In this document: in pieces, positions 45,527 through 56,213 of the stretch
Layout of the letters: each line of letters starts with the position of its first letter
How positions within the stretch are numbered: position 1 is the stretch's first letter
Assembly (NCBI GenBank): GCA_029582165.1
Contig: CM055888.1
Coordinates: 34,767,408-34,831,407 of the forward strand
From: Portulaca oleracea
Lineage: Eukaryota; Streptophyta; Magnoliopsida; Caryophyllales; Portulacaceae
DNA: 64,000 nucleotides
Direction of reading: 5' to 3'
Position numbers and translations under genes: made by a program
Notes under the pieces: generated by a model
The model's input: the letters and a program-made list of their open reading frames with translations, nothing else
What the model was told of the DNA's origin: nothing
Databases searched by the model: none

Positions 45527-46355
45527 TGATGTAGATTTGGTTCCAAACCTACATCATGGAAGTCAAGTACTTAGCTACATTGAAAAGGAGCTTGAAACTA
45601 TCACATTTGGTTCACATTCGAATGGTCTTAACCATAAGGGAGTGATGATTTGCTCTCTAACTCAAGAACCATGAAGCTACCAAGGAAACTGTCCTAGAGT
45701 GAAATGATCTACATTCCAAGAGCTTTCCAATGGTTCGAGAATCTTTAAAGTTGGATAAGAATTGAGAGAGTTATCATCAAATGTAATCTAGCTTAGTTCA
45801 TTTGTTTCTTTATGATGTCATTCTTGTATTAGATGATGTAAGCTAGAAGTCCCTTGTTTTCTTGAATTGTACACGCCAAGGGGGTTCTCTATTAGTATAA
45901 ATAGACCCCTTGGGTGCCTTGTAATCTCATTCCAAATCAATAAAATATCAAATACAAAACAAACACATGATGTTGTTGTTCTCTCTAGCTTTGTGCTAGT
46001 CTTCTCGTTTCTCTTGAGGGAGAACGAAACTATCTCCCTTCTTCTATCCAAGGTTGGCATCCTTGGTGGTGATAGGAAGGAATTGAAGGTCTCTTGACGG
46101 TGGTGTGCCTTTATCCTTCCAAGAAGCTTCAAGTCGCCATTGTCATTCATTCATCCAAACGTTCATTCGTTCATCAAAATTCGTCCATCATCAACATTTT
46201 TGGTAACCATCTTTCATAATTCTTTCCATCTTTTCTATCCAATTTCCATCCCATTTTCGAACCTTAAGAACTTTGAGAAGCAAGACTCTTATCTTGGTTT
46301 TTAAAGATCCTTAGCTTTTGTATAATTTGATCATCCTTGGTCTCATTATACATCA
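45527..46355 (+). repeat. 5' LTR of F
   Basis: Carries a TATA box TATAAATAG (45,896-45,904) flanked by inverted CCAAGGGG (45,876-45,883) and CCCCTTGG (45,906-45,913), and an AATAAA signal near 45,939. Confidence 0.95.
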
Positions 46356-46359
46356 AAAT

Positions 46360-46372
46360 TGGTATCAGAGCC
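46360..46372 (+). promoter_or_regulatory. primer binding site of F (initiator tRNA-Met)
   Basis: TGGTATCAGAGCC, four bases after the LTR end. Confidence 0.95.
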
Positions 46373-46653
46373 TAGGAGATTGATTCTCTTAGTTCTTGAT
46401 CCATCTTTTCACCATCTTTCCATCAAAAATCCATCCCCACCATCCCACCATCATCACGCCACCAAAGTTCTTCCAAGAACTCATCAAGAACTCAACAAGA
46501 ACCCATCAAGAACTCATAAAGAACCATAAACTCCACAAAAAACCCCATAGCCCAAACACATTCCGCCCAAACACAAAACCTCTCTCGTCCTTTACCCATC
46601 CAATACCCCTAAATCGTGAATCTTGCAATCTTTTTGCACCAAGATTGATCAAG

Positions 46654-47750
46654 ATGGACGATTCTAGCACGTCCACACCTACACCAATGGAACCCCAAGA
46701 AGATGTTGAAGCTTTGAAGAAAAGAATCACCTATCTCAACGACCAACTTAAGAGATACATGCATCTACAACATATGGTGAACCGTGGAGATAGTGAGATT
46801 AATGAAAGTGATGAAGAAGTCCCTCAAAGACGTCCCCCAAGGGAGGAACGTTTCGACTTCAAAGTGGAGATCCCCGAATTTGACGGTAATCTTGATCCTG
46901 AAAACTTTTTAGATTGGATGCAAACTGTTGAACGTGTATTTGATCTTAAGGAGGTCCAAGACAAAAAGAAGGTCAAATATGTGGCTCTTAAATTGCGAAA
47001 ACATTCGTCCATTTGGTGGATTAATTTGCAAAAGAAGAGGCAAATACAAGGGAAGGACAAGATCAAAATATGGATCAAAATGAAGAAGAAGTTGCAAGAA
47101 AAGTTCCTACCACCAAGTTATCTCCAAGATAACTATTACAAATTGCAACATTTGGTCCAAGGGAGCAAAAGTGTTGAGGAGTACACAAAGGAATTCGAGC
47201 ATATTCTTTGGCGTTGTGATCTCCAAGAGGATGAACCTCAAACTTTGGTACGTTTTCTATATGGTCTAAATGATTGGATTCGTAACATTGTTGAATTACA
47301 TCCTTACCAATCTTTGGACGAATTGAGTTCTTTGGCCTTAAAGGTAGAAAGGCAAAGAAAGGAAAGAGGAAAAGAAAATGTGGCCAAGTACCAAACCTCA
47401 TACAAACCCCCACAAAACACACGCCCATACAATCCATCACAAAAACCCACATTCCCCACAAAACAACCAAACACAAGAGCACCACAAAATCAACCCCCAT
47501 CCATTCCCAAACCCCACGTCCAAGAACCAAAACCCCTAGCCCCAAGAAGGTGTTTTCGTTGTCAAGGCTTAGGACATTATGCTTCGGAGTATCCTAACAA
47601 AAGGGTAGTATCTTTGATGGAATATCAAAGTGCTTTGTATGTAGAACCGGAGTATCATGAAAATGAACATGAAAGAGAAGAAGAAAGTGACATGAATGAG
47701 GAAGAAGAGGTAGAAGAGGCCGATGAAGGTGAAATGCTGGTAGTAAGAAG
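46654..47750 (+). pseudogene. gag: F gag
   Basis: From ATG 46,654 (MDDSSTSTPTPME). Capsid core with FKVEIPEFDGNLDPENFLDWMQTVERVFD, KYVALKLRKHSSIWWINL, YYKLQHLVQGSKSVEEYTKEF and the ESLDEL-like block SLDELSSLALKVERQ. A Pro/Gln/Asn-rich spacer leads to the knuckle CFRCQGLGHYASEY (about 47,551-47,590), whose fourth metal ligand Cys is Tyr. The frame is open from gag into protease. A Glu-rich segment separates the two. Confidence 0.92.
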
Positions 47751-48330
47751 GGCCTTAAGTGTTGCTAGTGTCCCAAACGAGCTAGAACAAAGGGAAAACA
47801 TCTTTCACACAAGATTTACTATTCAAAGCAAGGTGTGTTCTCTAATCATTGATGGAGGAAGTTGCACTAATGCCACTTCTATAACCATGGTGAACAAACT
47901 ACAATTGTAGGTTAGTCCACACCCATCCCCTTACACCATCCAATGGTTAAGTCATGGGAAGGGAATTCGAGTGGTTCATCGTGTTCTTGTAAGTCTTTCC
48001 ATTGGTAGAAACTACAAAGATTCTATTTGGTGTGATGTAATTCCAATGGATGCTTGTCATATTTTGCTTGGGAGACCTTGGCTTTTTGATAGGCATGTCA
48101 CGCATGATGGGAGAATGAACACATACTCGTTTATTCTCAACAAAAATAAGATCACTTTAGCTCCTCTCTCACCATCATCGATTATACGTCCCCAACAACA
48201 ACCACAAAAGGAGGAGACTAACATTGTGACATTCATGAAGGCCGGACATCATGAATTTCAAGAGCATAAAGATCTTATTCTAGTAAACTTGGAGGAGGAA
48301 GAAGCGACCCCAACTATTGAGAATGCACGA
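47751..48330 (+). pseudogene. pro: F protease
   Basis: In frame with gag. SLIIDGGSCTNATSITMVNKL gives the active-site region (D-G-G), followed by one in-frame TAG (47,908-47,910), then [15 protein letters not shown] sequence ([22 protein letters not shown]). The D-G-G rather than D-[ST]-G is seen in several plant chromoviruses. One stop inactivates the polyprotein here. Confidence 0.85.
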
Positions 48331-49200
48331 CTTCACCCTCTTTTGGAACGTTTCAAACACTTGTTCCCAAAAGAGATGCCCAAGGGATTACCTCCAAGAA
48401 GAGAAATTGAGCACAAGATTGATCTAGTTCCGGGTTCTATGCTCCCCAACAAACCGGCCTACCGAATGAATCCAAAAGAAGCTCTAGAAGTACAAAAGCA
48501 AGTAGATGAGCTTTTATCCAAAGGCTTGGTGCGTGAAAGCATGAGTCCATGGGCCGTTCCAGTCTTACTTGTGCCTAAGAAAGATGGGTCTCAAAGAATG
48601 TGTATGGATTGTCGAGCCATAAACAAAATCACAATCAAGTATAGATTCCCAATTCCACGCCTTGAGGATCTACTTGATGAGCTACACGGAAGTGTTGTGT
48701 TCTCTAAAGTTGATTTGAGGAGTGGATATCATCAAATAAGGATTCATGAAGGAGATGAGTGGAAAACGGCATTCAAGACCAAGGAGGGTTTATATGAGTG
48801 GCTTGTGATGCCATTTGGTCTTACAAATGCACCATCTACTTTTATGCGCTTAATGAATCATGTATTGAAGCCTCTTATTGGCAAATGTGTTGTAGTTTAC
48901 TTTGATGATATTCTTATATATAGTAGAAGTGAAAGAGAACATGTAAAACATCTAGAGTTGGTCATGTACATCTTGGAGAAGGAGAAGCTCTACACTAATT
49001 TGGAGAAATGCCATTTCTTCTCATCCAAGATTGTGTTCCTTGGATATGTTCTTTCACAAGAAGGTATACAAGTCGACAAGGAGAAGGTGAAAGCTATTCA
49101 AGAGTGGCCTACACCAAAGTCCATTCATGAGGTACGAAGCTTTCATGGTTTAGCATCTTTCTATAGAAGGTTTATAAAGAACTTTAGCTCCATTCTTGCA
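48331..49200 (+). CDS. pol: F reverse transcriptase (intact stretch of the polyprotein)
   Basis: Part of the long open frame 47,971-49,914 (647 aa). Contains [85 protein letters not shown] and the catalytic YFDD (48,898-48,909), then [14 protein letters not shown] and the thumb [17 protein letters not shown]. All RT blocks are in order and uninterrupted, although the polyprotein as a whole is broken by stops on both sides. Confidence 0.93.
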
Positions 49201-49690
49201 CCTATGACCGAATTGTTGAAAGGAAAGGAGTTTACATGGACTAGAGGTGCTGATGAAGCGTTTGAAGTGATTAAGGAGAAATTGTGTCATGCACCTATTC
49301 TTGCTTTACCATGTTTTGACAAAGTGTTTGAAGTTGAAGTGGATGCAAGTGGAGTAGGAATTGGAGTCGTCCTAACACAAGAAGGCCGCCCCATTTCTTA
49401 CTTTAGTGAGAAGTTGAATGAAGCTAAGAGGAAGTATAGCACCTATGATAAAGAGTTCTATGCCATCATAAGAGCTCTTGAACATTGGAGGCATTATCTT
49501 CTAAGTGGCGAATTCATCTTATATAGTGATCATGAAGCTCTTAAGTTCATCCAAGGGCAACACAAGTTAAACCCAAGGCATGCTAAATGGGTGGAGTATA
49601 TGCAACCATTCCACTTTGTGATCAAACATAAAGCGGGACATCTTAACAAAGTAGCGGATGCTTTGTTAAGAAGGTACTTACTTACTCATG
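49201..49690 (+). CDS. pol: F RNase H (intact stretch of the polyprotein)
   Basis: Same open frame: [62 protein letters not shown] and [10 protein letters not shown]. Catalytic Asp (VDAS), Glu (DKEFYA) and Asp (YSDHEA) are present; the terminal DALSRR motif reads DALLRR. Confidence 0.92.
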
Positions 49691-51050
49691 TTTTAGATTC
49701 AAGAGTCCTTGGTTTTGAGCATATTAAAGAGTTGTATGAAAATGATGAGGATTTCAAGGATGTTTATGAGCTTTGTAAGAAGCACCCTCATCAACTTTTT
49801 CATATTGAAAATGGGTTTCTCTTCAAAGGGAATCAACTTTGTATCCCTAAAAGTAGCATTCGAGAGTTGTTGATCATGGAGGTCCATGGAGGATCCTTGG
49901 CGGGTCACTTTTGAATTCAAAAGACCTACCTTATGATGAAGGAGCATTATTTTTGGCCAAGCATGATTAAAGATGTTGAGCATATGGTAAAGAGACGTAA
50001 TACTTGCAATATCGCCAAGGCACATGCTTTGCCACAAGGGTTGTATACTCCTTTGCCCATTCCACATCATCCATGGGAAGATGTGAGTTTAGACTTTCAA
50101 AGATGGCTCATTTTATTCCATGCCATACTACTTATGATGATACTAAAGTTGCAAGTCTTTATTTTGAAGATATAGTGAAACTACATGGCATTCCAAAGAC
50201 CATGGTGAGTGATTGAGATTCCAAATTCCTTAGTCATTTTTGGCTTACTTTATGGAAGAAGCTTGGTACAACATTAAAGTTTAGCACCGCATGTCATCCA
50301 CAAACGGATGGACAAACCGAAGTGACTAATCGAACTTTGGGAGCTCTTCTTCGGATATTGGTGAGTAAAGACAAGAAGGGTTGGGATACTCTTCTATGTC
50401 ATGCTGAATTTGCCTTTAATTGAAGTCCAAGTAAAGCCACAAGGTTGTCACCTTTTCAAGTTGTTTATGGAAGGAACCCTCTCCAATCTATGGATCTCAC
50501 GCCCATCTCTACATCAACAAAGTTTAGTTTTGAAGCTAACAAAAGGGTGGAAGAGATTAAGAAGCTACATGAGGAGGTACGAGCCAAAATTGAGAAGTAT
50601 ACCTCAAGTGTATCAAGTAGGGTGAATAAGTCAAGGAAGAAGGTTGTATTTGAACCGGGAGACCTTGTTTGGATTCACTTGAAGAAAGAAAGATTTCCTT
50701 CTAAGAGGAAAGGTAAGCTTGCACCAAGGGGAGATGGTCCTTATAAAGTTTTGGAGAAGATTGGTGATAACGCGTATAAATTGCAACTTGGAGAAGATTA
50801 TGAAGGGAGTTGCACTTTTAATGTGAGTGATCTCAAGCCCTTTTATGGAGATATTGGAGAACTTCTTAGTTTGAGGACAAACTCTTTTCAACTAGGGGGG
50901 AATGATGTAGATTTGGTTCCAAACCTACATCATGGAAGTCAAGTACTTAGCTACATTGAAAAGGAGCTTGAAACTATCACATTTGATTCACATTCGAATG
51001 GTCTTAACCATGAAGGAGTGATGATTTGCTCTCTAACTCAAGAACCATGA
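49691..51050 (+). pseudogene. pol: F integrase with tail reading into the 3' LTR
   Basis: Zinc region with HGGSLAGHF (then a stop at 49,912) and [10 protein letters not shown] (first Cys of the pair is Arg). The core keeps WEDVSLDF but is followed by a deletion of roughly 20 codons with a frameshift near 50,100, then [38 protein letters not shown] (Glu). After another stop near 50,420, the C-terminal ORF 50,445-51,050 has FEPGDLVWIHLKKERFPSKRKGKLAPRGDGPYKVL and FNVSDLKPF, ending 148 bp inside the 3' LTR. A tail encoded across the LTR border is a feature of CRM elements. Confidence 0.9.
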
Positions 51051-51729
51051 AGCTACCAAGGAAACTGTCCTAGAGTGAAATGATCTACATTCCAAGAGCT
51101 TTCCAATGGTTCGAGAATCTTTAAATTTGGATAAGAATTGAGAGAGTTATCATCAAATGTAGTCTAGCTTAGTTCATTTGTTTCTTTATGATGTCATTCT
51201 TGTATTAGATGATGTAAGCTAGAAGTCCCTTGTTTTCTTGAATTGTACACGCCAAGGGGGTTCTCTATTAGTATAAATAGACCCCTTGGGTGCCTTTTAA
51301 TCTCATTCCAAATCAATCAAATATCAAATACAAAACAAACACATGATGTTGTTGTTCTCTCTAGCTTTGTGCTAGTCTTCTCGTTTCTCTTGAGGGAGAA
51401 CGAAACTATCTCCCTTCTTCTATCCAAGGTTGGCATCCTTGGAGGTGATAGGAAGGAATTGAAGGTCTCTTGAAGGTGGTGTGCCTTTATCCTTCCAAGA
51501 AGCTTCAAGTCGCCATTGTTATTCATTCATCCAAACGTCAGTCGTTCATCAAAATTCGTCCATCATCAACATTTTTGGTAACCATCTTTCATAATTCTTT
51601 CCATCTTTTCTATCCATTTCCATCCCATTTTCGAACCTTAAGAACTTTGAGAAGCAAGACTCTTATCTTGGTTTTTAAAGATCCTTAGCTTTTGTATAAT
51701 TTGATCATCCTTGGTCTCATTATACATCA
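50903..51729 (+). repeat. 3' LTR of F
   Basis: 827 bp, preceded by the purine tract AACTAGGGGGGAA (50,890-50,902). TATA box at 51,272-51,280 inside the same CCAAGGGG/CCCCTTGG inverted repeat. Confidence 0.95.
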
Positions 51730-51734
51730 ATATT

Positions 51735-51869
51735 TCTTGTTTTTGCTCCAAAAGTGCGAAAACCTGCAAAACATCTAAAAAGCTAGTAAAAACAATGAAA
51801 AAGACTCGGAATCGAGCAAAAATAACAAGTTGAAAGGTGTTATTTAGGCCTAAAACCGAGCCTAAACAC
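51735..51869 (-). repeat. 5' LTR of E, outer U3 end
   Basis: Minus strand begins TGTTTAGGCTCGGTTTTAGG, the same family start as the B LTR (TGTTTAGGCCCGG), and continues to the F insertion point. Confidence 0.92.
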
Positions 51870-51874
51870 CCCCC

Positions 51875-52614
51875 TCCACAATTTTTTTTTCAATACATTC
51901 AAAATCGTTCAAACCTCTCAACTCCTCCCCCTTCTTTCTTCTCCCCGATGCCTCACCACGCCTAGCGCCCCCTCCTTTGCCCCTCTTTTTTCTTGTCGAC
52001 GCCGGACAACACCCGCACAACCACCATCCTTTCTTATTTTCTTTCCTCCTTCAACTAACTTTCACTTTTACTCCCTCACTTTCAAGTTTCATTACAATTT
52101 CAATCTTTCTCCTCACAACTCCGTCAAGGTATAGTTCTTCAATCTTTCTCTGGTTCTTTAACAATTCCTAGTATTTGTGGTATATTTTTGGTTAAATTCA
52201 TGAATTACTTGGTTAGTTTATTGAATTTATTTGATATAGCATGTTCTTGCTCAAGATTTCAAGTTATCTTCTTTGGGTTTGTTTTTTATGATAGTTCTTA
52301 AATTAGGGCATGATTAAATTGGTTGAGTTTGTTCCTCAATTATCCAAAGGTTGAGTTTTTATGATGTTGTGAGTGTTATGGGAGTAATGTGATGGTAACG
52401 GAGTAGAATTTTTGAATGGATCATGGTTGGTGCTAACCTAAGTTACCATGCTCTGTTTTCATGTTTTTATAGGGTTAGAATTGTTATACTTTTGTTTCTT
52501 AAATCAAACAAGGATGGGGGAGTTCTAGTTGTGTCAATTTATATTGTTTTCATACTTCTTTGATGCTTTAATCATTTTTGGTGGAGATAAAACTAAATTT
52601 TGTATGGTTTTCAG
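51875..52614 (+). other. A: Y-rich leader and predicted intron before ORF2
   Basis: After E, A resumes with a strongly C/T-rich leader (51,880-52,125) without ORF homology. A donor CGTCAAG|GTATAG (GT at 52,129) and an acceptor TATGGTTTTCAG (52,614) bound a 486 bp T-rich segment; the acceptor abuts the ORF2 ATG at 52,615. Splicing is predicted, not shown. Confidence 0.6.
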
Positions 52615-53877
52615 ATGGTTAGAACTAAGAACGTGAGCTTCTCCGGACCTCCCGCTGGCGACGAAGGTTGGAGCGGGAGTAAGAAACGCAAGGCTCCGAC
52701 CTCGGATAAACGCAAGCAAAAAGCCACCACACCGAGAGACACCCGGAACAACAACTCCTTTAACTTCGATAGGGAAATCAAAGCTTGGTATGATTCGCTC
52801 TCTAAACGCTCTTTGATTCCCACGAAATACTTCCATGAAAACTTTTTGTATAACTGTGGGATGCTTGATGACATGCTTTGGTTGTTGAACCATGGTCAAA
52901 TGGCGCATGTGGCTAGGCTTAACGAGCCTACTTTCAGGGGAATTACCTTAGAATTTTTAAGCACCGTAGAGGTAATCCTCCAAGGGAGGAATGGGCTTAT
53001 TCAGTTTCAACTCCTTTGGGAGTTGAGACAAATGACCATATCTGAATTTGCGCGAGTCTTTAGCCTTCCCGAGGGGACTTGAAGGGATAAACAGACCATC
53101 CTGCACAACTGGTATGGGGTAGGTTTCTTTAGGGATTTCCAGTTTTGATCAGTGGGACCCTAGCAACTCCACCTCCGCCCTTATCTGAAACCCCGTAGTG
53201 AGGTATGCCCACCGCATCCTACCTTGCAGTATCCTTAGGAGGCCTGGGAGTTCCAACAAGGCCGCAAAGGCCGACTGATACATGTTGCACGCCATGCTAA
53301 ACGGCGACAACACAGCTGACCCTGCCACCCTTTTCGCCGCACACATTGCCCGCATCCCTAACTCGACCTCAGGGATAGCCATAGGTGGCTACATCACCCG
53401 CCTTGTCCGACACTTTCGGTTTAGGTCGACCACGACCGCCCCCGACCGAGTCTCAAGGAAGATGTTTATTGATGGCGAGCAGTGTCGTTTATTTGCTATG
53501 TGCACATTTAATAGTGATGACCGTTGCCTTTGGATTTATCCAAACAATGTCCCCCAAGCCCTACCTCATCCTTACTTCTCAGTGCGTGATCAAGCAAACC
53601 ATCTGTGGTTGCCGCCCGTCCCCCTTACCCAAGTCGTACCCGAGCCCAAACCTCAACCCAAACCCCAACACCAGCAACCACCCATCGGCCATGAGGCGCG
53701 TTACAACGCCCTCCAGCTCGCGGTTTCTAAAACAAGCACCGGCTAGACGAGATGCAATCCTACCTTGTCGAGATGCGACAAGAGTCCGACGTGCATTACA
53801 CACGTTTGGATGAGTACATATCTCATCTCTCCCGCCTCGTCGAGACCATACTCCGCCAGTCTCCACCACCGCCCTAA
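52615..53877 (+). pseudogene. Athila A ORF2 (unknown function)
   Basis: Starts MVRTKNVSFSGPPAGDE with basic clusters SKKRKAP and KRKQKA (nuclear-signal-like), then FDREIKAWYDSLSKRSLIPTKYF, TFRGITLEFLSTVEV, MTISEFARVFSLPEGT (the counterpart of LCEAFGLPTDG in E and LGLPEGG in C). After stops and frameshifts between 53,080 and 53,280 the ORF 53,282-53,746 (NGDNTADPATLFAAHIARI, AIGGYITRLVRHF) follows. A last frame encodes a helical EMQSYLVEMRQE...LDEYISHLSRLVETIL segment ending at 53,877. It is more diverged than the ORF2s of B, C and E but collinear. Confidence 0.78.
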
Positions 53878-54520
53878 AACCCGACTGCCCCATCCACACC
53901 GAGCGAGGATGATTGATCCTTTGCTCCACCCTTCCCTACCACCGTTGTCTTCAGCATTGAGGACAATGCTATGTTTAAGCATGAGGGGCCCATATCCATT
54001 TTGTGTATATTCATTTTTTTTATTTATTTCCTTGATTTTCTTTTATTTTCGTCTTTCTTTTTCATGTTTTTATGCTTGTTTTTCATGCTTTAGTGTGTCT
54101 TTTTTTTTGTTTTTAGTTTTCTTTTATGTTTTTCTTTTATGTTTTTCGAAAACCTTGCATTCACCTAGTTGCATTAGTTAGAGCATGCTAGATTTTCATT
54201 TTCTTTTCTTTTCTTAGTTATTTTGGTTTGTCTTTTTTTTTCCTTTATGCATCAACAATCAGAAGAATCACAAAAAAAATTAGAAAATAGGAAAAAACCA
54301 AAAAAATTAGAAAAGACAAGAAAAGCAAAAAAAAATTAGGATAGGTTTAGGATTAATAATCCGGAACACCTTTAGTGATGATTTGTAAACCAATTAGACT
54401 TTCAGTGTGTCTCGCTTTATCTTGATAAGTTTGGATGAGAACGGAAAAAGTTTTTGAAACTAAGTCTGCAAATCTTCCTGATTTCGAGACAAGTTATGAA
54501 AGGTGTGTTTAACTGCTTTG
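53878..54520 (+). other. A: 3' untranslated region before B, with internal hairpin + PPT-like tract
   Basis: At 53,953-53,970 AGCATTG-AGGA-CAATGCT forms a perfect 7 bp stem; at 53,974-53,988 TTTAAGCATGAGGGG follows. T-rich and A-rich low-complexity sequence fills the rest. B interrupts at ACTAT. Confidence 0.7.
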
Positions 54521-54525
54521 ACTAT

Positions 54526-56019
54526 TGTTTAGGCCCGGTTTTAGGCCAAAATAACGCCTTTTGGCTTGCTATTTTTGCTTGATTCCAAGTCTTTTTCATT
54601 GTTTTTACTAGCTTTTTTACTCGTTTTGCAGGTTTTCGCACTTTAGGAGCAAAAGCATGGAATTCGTGCTAAATCGAGGCTTTTTAGGGAATCCCGAGTA
54701 ATTTCCCGAGCCAAGCCGAAGAGAATATGACCCGGGAACCTTTTCCCCCTATTTGAAGCAAGGCAGGGGCGTAGCACCCGCTACAACCCTTGTAGCGGGT
54801 GCTACAACCCTTGTAGCGGGCGCTACAACCCAACGAAGGAGGACAGGGAAAAAGGGGACAGGAAGCCGTCGCACCCGCGAATGGGGAGGTCGCGGCCGCG
54901 ACCTATCGCGGAACTGGAATCGCCTGGGCTGATTTCTCACCATCACACCCGCTACCTATGAGGTCGTGCCCGCGAACTATTGGATTTCAGTGCGTATTTC
55001 TTGGCTAAAACAGCAGTGTTTTATGTAACAAATTGGCCTTGTATATATACTCCAAGGGACGACTTTATCATTATCTAGTAGTTATCAAGTAGAAAATTAG
55101 GTTCTCATTCAGTATTTAGTGACTTTTAAGGGTTTAATTAGAGAGAGATTAGTATGGATTAATCTAGGGTTTAGTAGATTTTGGTTTGTATTGAAGATTT
55201 GAGGATTCAATCAATTGAGAGATTGTTGGATCATCATCTCCATTGCTTTCCTTTGCTTATTCTCAGATTTTGAAAAGTATTATGTTCCCTTAAACTTCTC
55301 TTTTAATTGTCTTGCTTATTTGTTAATTGTTTTAGCTGTCTCTTAATTGCCCTTCAATTATTTTACTTGGATTTTGGTTGTTGATGTTAGAATTCATGCT
55401 TAGGGTTGGTTTTGATGTTGTTAGCTTTGTTTTGATGATGATCAGTGGCTAGAAACCGTATGGGTTAGGGGGTATTTAAGGGAGTGAATGGGCGATTAGG
55501 TATGGGTTAGCAATTTTAGCGAGTAATTAGGTGCGAAATCAATTTCTCACTAGCTCCTTTCCTTCCTACAAGTGGGATGTATTTGGGTCCGAAAGCTCCC
55601 GAATACATTCAACACTTGTCATGGAAGGTTGGAGTTGGGATAGTTAATTCTCACCAACGAAAGTGGAAGGAGGTTAACTAGGGAATTCCGTCTCATTAAC
55701 CCTCCGGGTTCCTGCCGGACTATCCTCGAGAGAGGAAGCCCGGTGGGTATTTTCTAACGGAATTGTCACTTGATTCTCCCTCTTGTTACTCTCTTGTTGC
55801 AAAACCCATTTCCTCATTCTCGTTTGCATCCCGAAAAGCCTCCGAAGCCCATTTGTTCCATCCTGACCCGACCTTAGTTTATTTGTTGCGTTGTGATCCT
55901 TTTCAACCTGTTTCTTTACCTTAGTGATCTTAACCTGATCTTGACCTAGATTCTATGACCAAAGCCCCTCGCTCCCTGAGAAAAACTATAAAAACTGGGT
56001 TGATACAAAACTCGTTACA
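54526..56019 (+). repeat. 5' LTR of B
   Basis: U3 carries a perfect 16 bp inverted repeat with a CCC loop (54,771-54,805; arms GTAGCACCCGCTACAA) within a 21 bp tandem repeat, more GC-rich words to 54,985, then TATA box GTATATATAC (55,041-55,050). Confidence 0.95.
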
Positions 56020-56024
56020 TAAAA

Positions 56025-56042
56025 TGGCGGCATTGCCAGGGA
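56025..56042 (+). promoter_or_regulatory. primer binding site of B (tRNA-Asp)
   Basis: TGGCGGCATTGCCAGGGA, 15 of 18 to the Athila consensus, five bases after the LTR. Confidence 0.88.
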
Positions 56043-56213
56043 GCCAGCGCCCCTAGTTTTAGTTTATTGGTTTTTGGTTGTTTGAGATTGCTTTCATCGC
56101 TAGAAATCAGATTGTATGATGTCTAAAAGGAATTTGATGCTTCTTTTGTACTCTTTGGTGCATGTTGGTTCATCCTAGTGCCTATTGAGCTTCATAGGAG
56201 GTCTCGATCCTTA

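Larger units (their letters stand above)
45527..51729 (+). mobile_element. element F: CRM-like chromovirus (Ty3/Gypsy), nested in the E 5' LTR
   Basis: LTRs of 829 and 827 bp begin TGATGTAGATTTGG and end CATCA; TSD ATATT (45,522-45,526; 51,730-51,734). iMet primer site, single gag-pol frame, and an integrase tail ending FNVSDLKPF...LRTNSFQ that resembles the CRM clade. The LTRs are about 98 percent identical by eye, so F and C are the youngest insertions. CRM elements favour centromeres, which fits a pericentromeric origin. Confidence 0.92.
19179..51869 (-). mobile_element. Athila element E (minus strand, nested in A, itself split by D/C and F)
   Basis: The ends are TGTAAACG (plus strand, 19,179) and GCCTAAACA (51,861-51,869), the LTR termini of a minus-strand element. 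It is flanked by CCCCC on both sides (19,174-19,178 and 51,870-51,874), a perfect though low-complexity 5 bp duplication. Removing D (with C) and F leaves about 9 kb: LTR, tRNA-Asp primer site, gag, post-pol motif, ORF2, 3' UTR, polypurine tract and a 5'-truncated 3' LTR. No pol is present. Its LTR belongs to the same family as B. Confidence 0.88.

Noticed and set aside
47075..47545. 156-residue minus-strand ORF with hydrophobic N-terminus
   Set aside because: It lies opposite the Pro/Thr/Asn-rich gag spacer of F; the hydrophobic look comes from complementing Pro, Thr and Asn codons.
53501..53982. Overlapping ORFs in several frames at the end of A ORF2
   Set aside because: Only the frames giving collinear ORF2 similarity were kept; others are GC-rich shadow frames.
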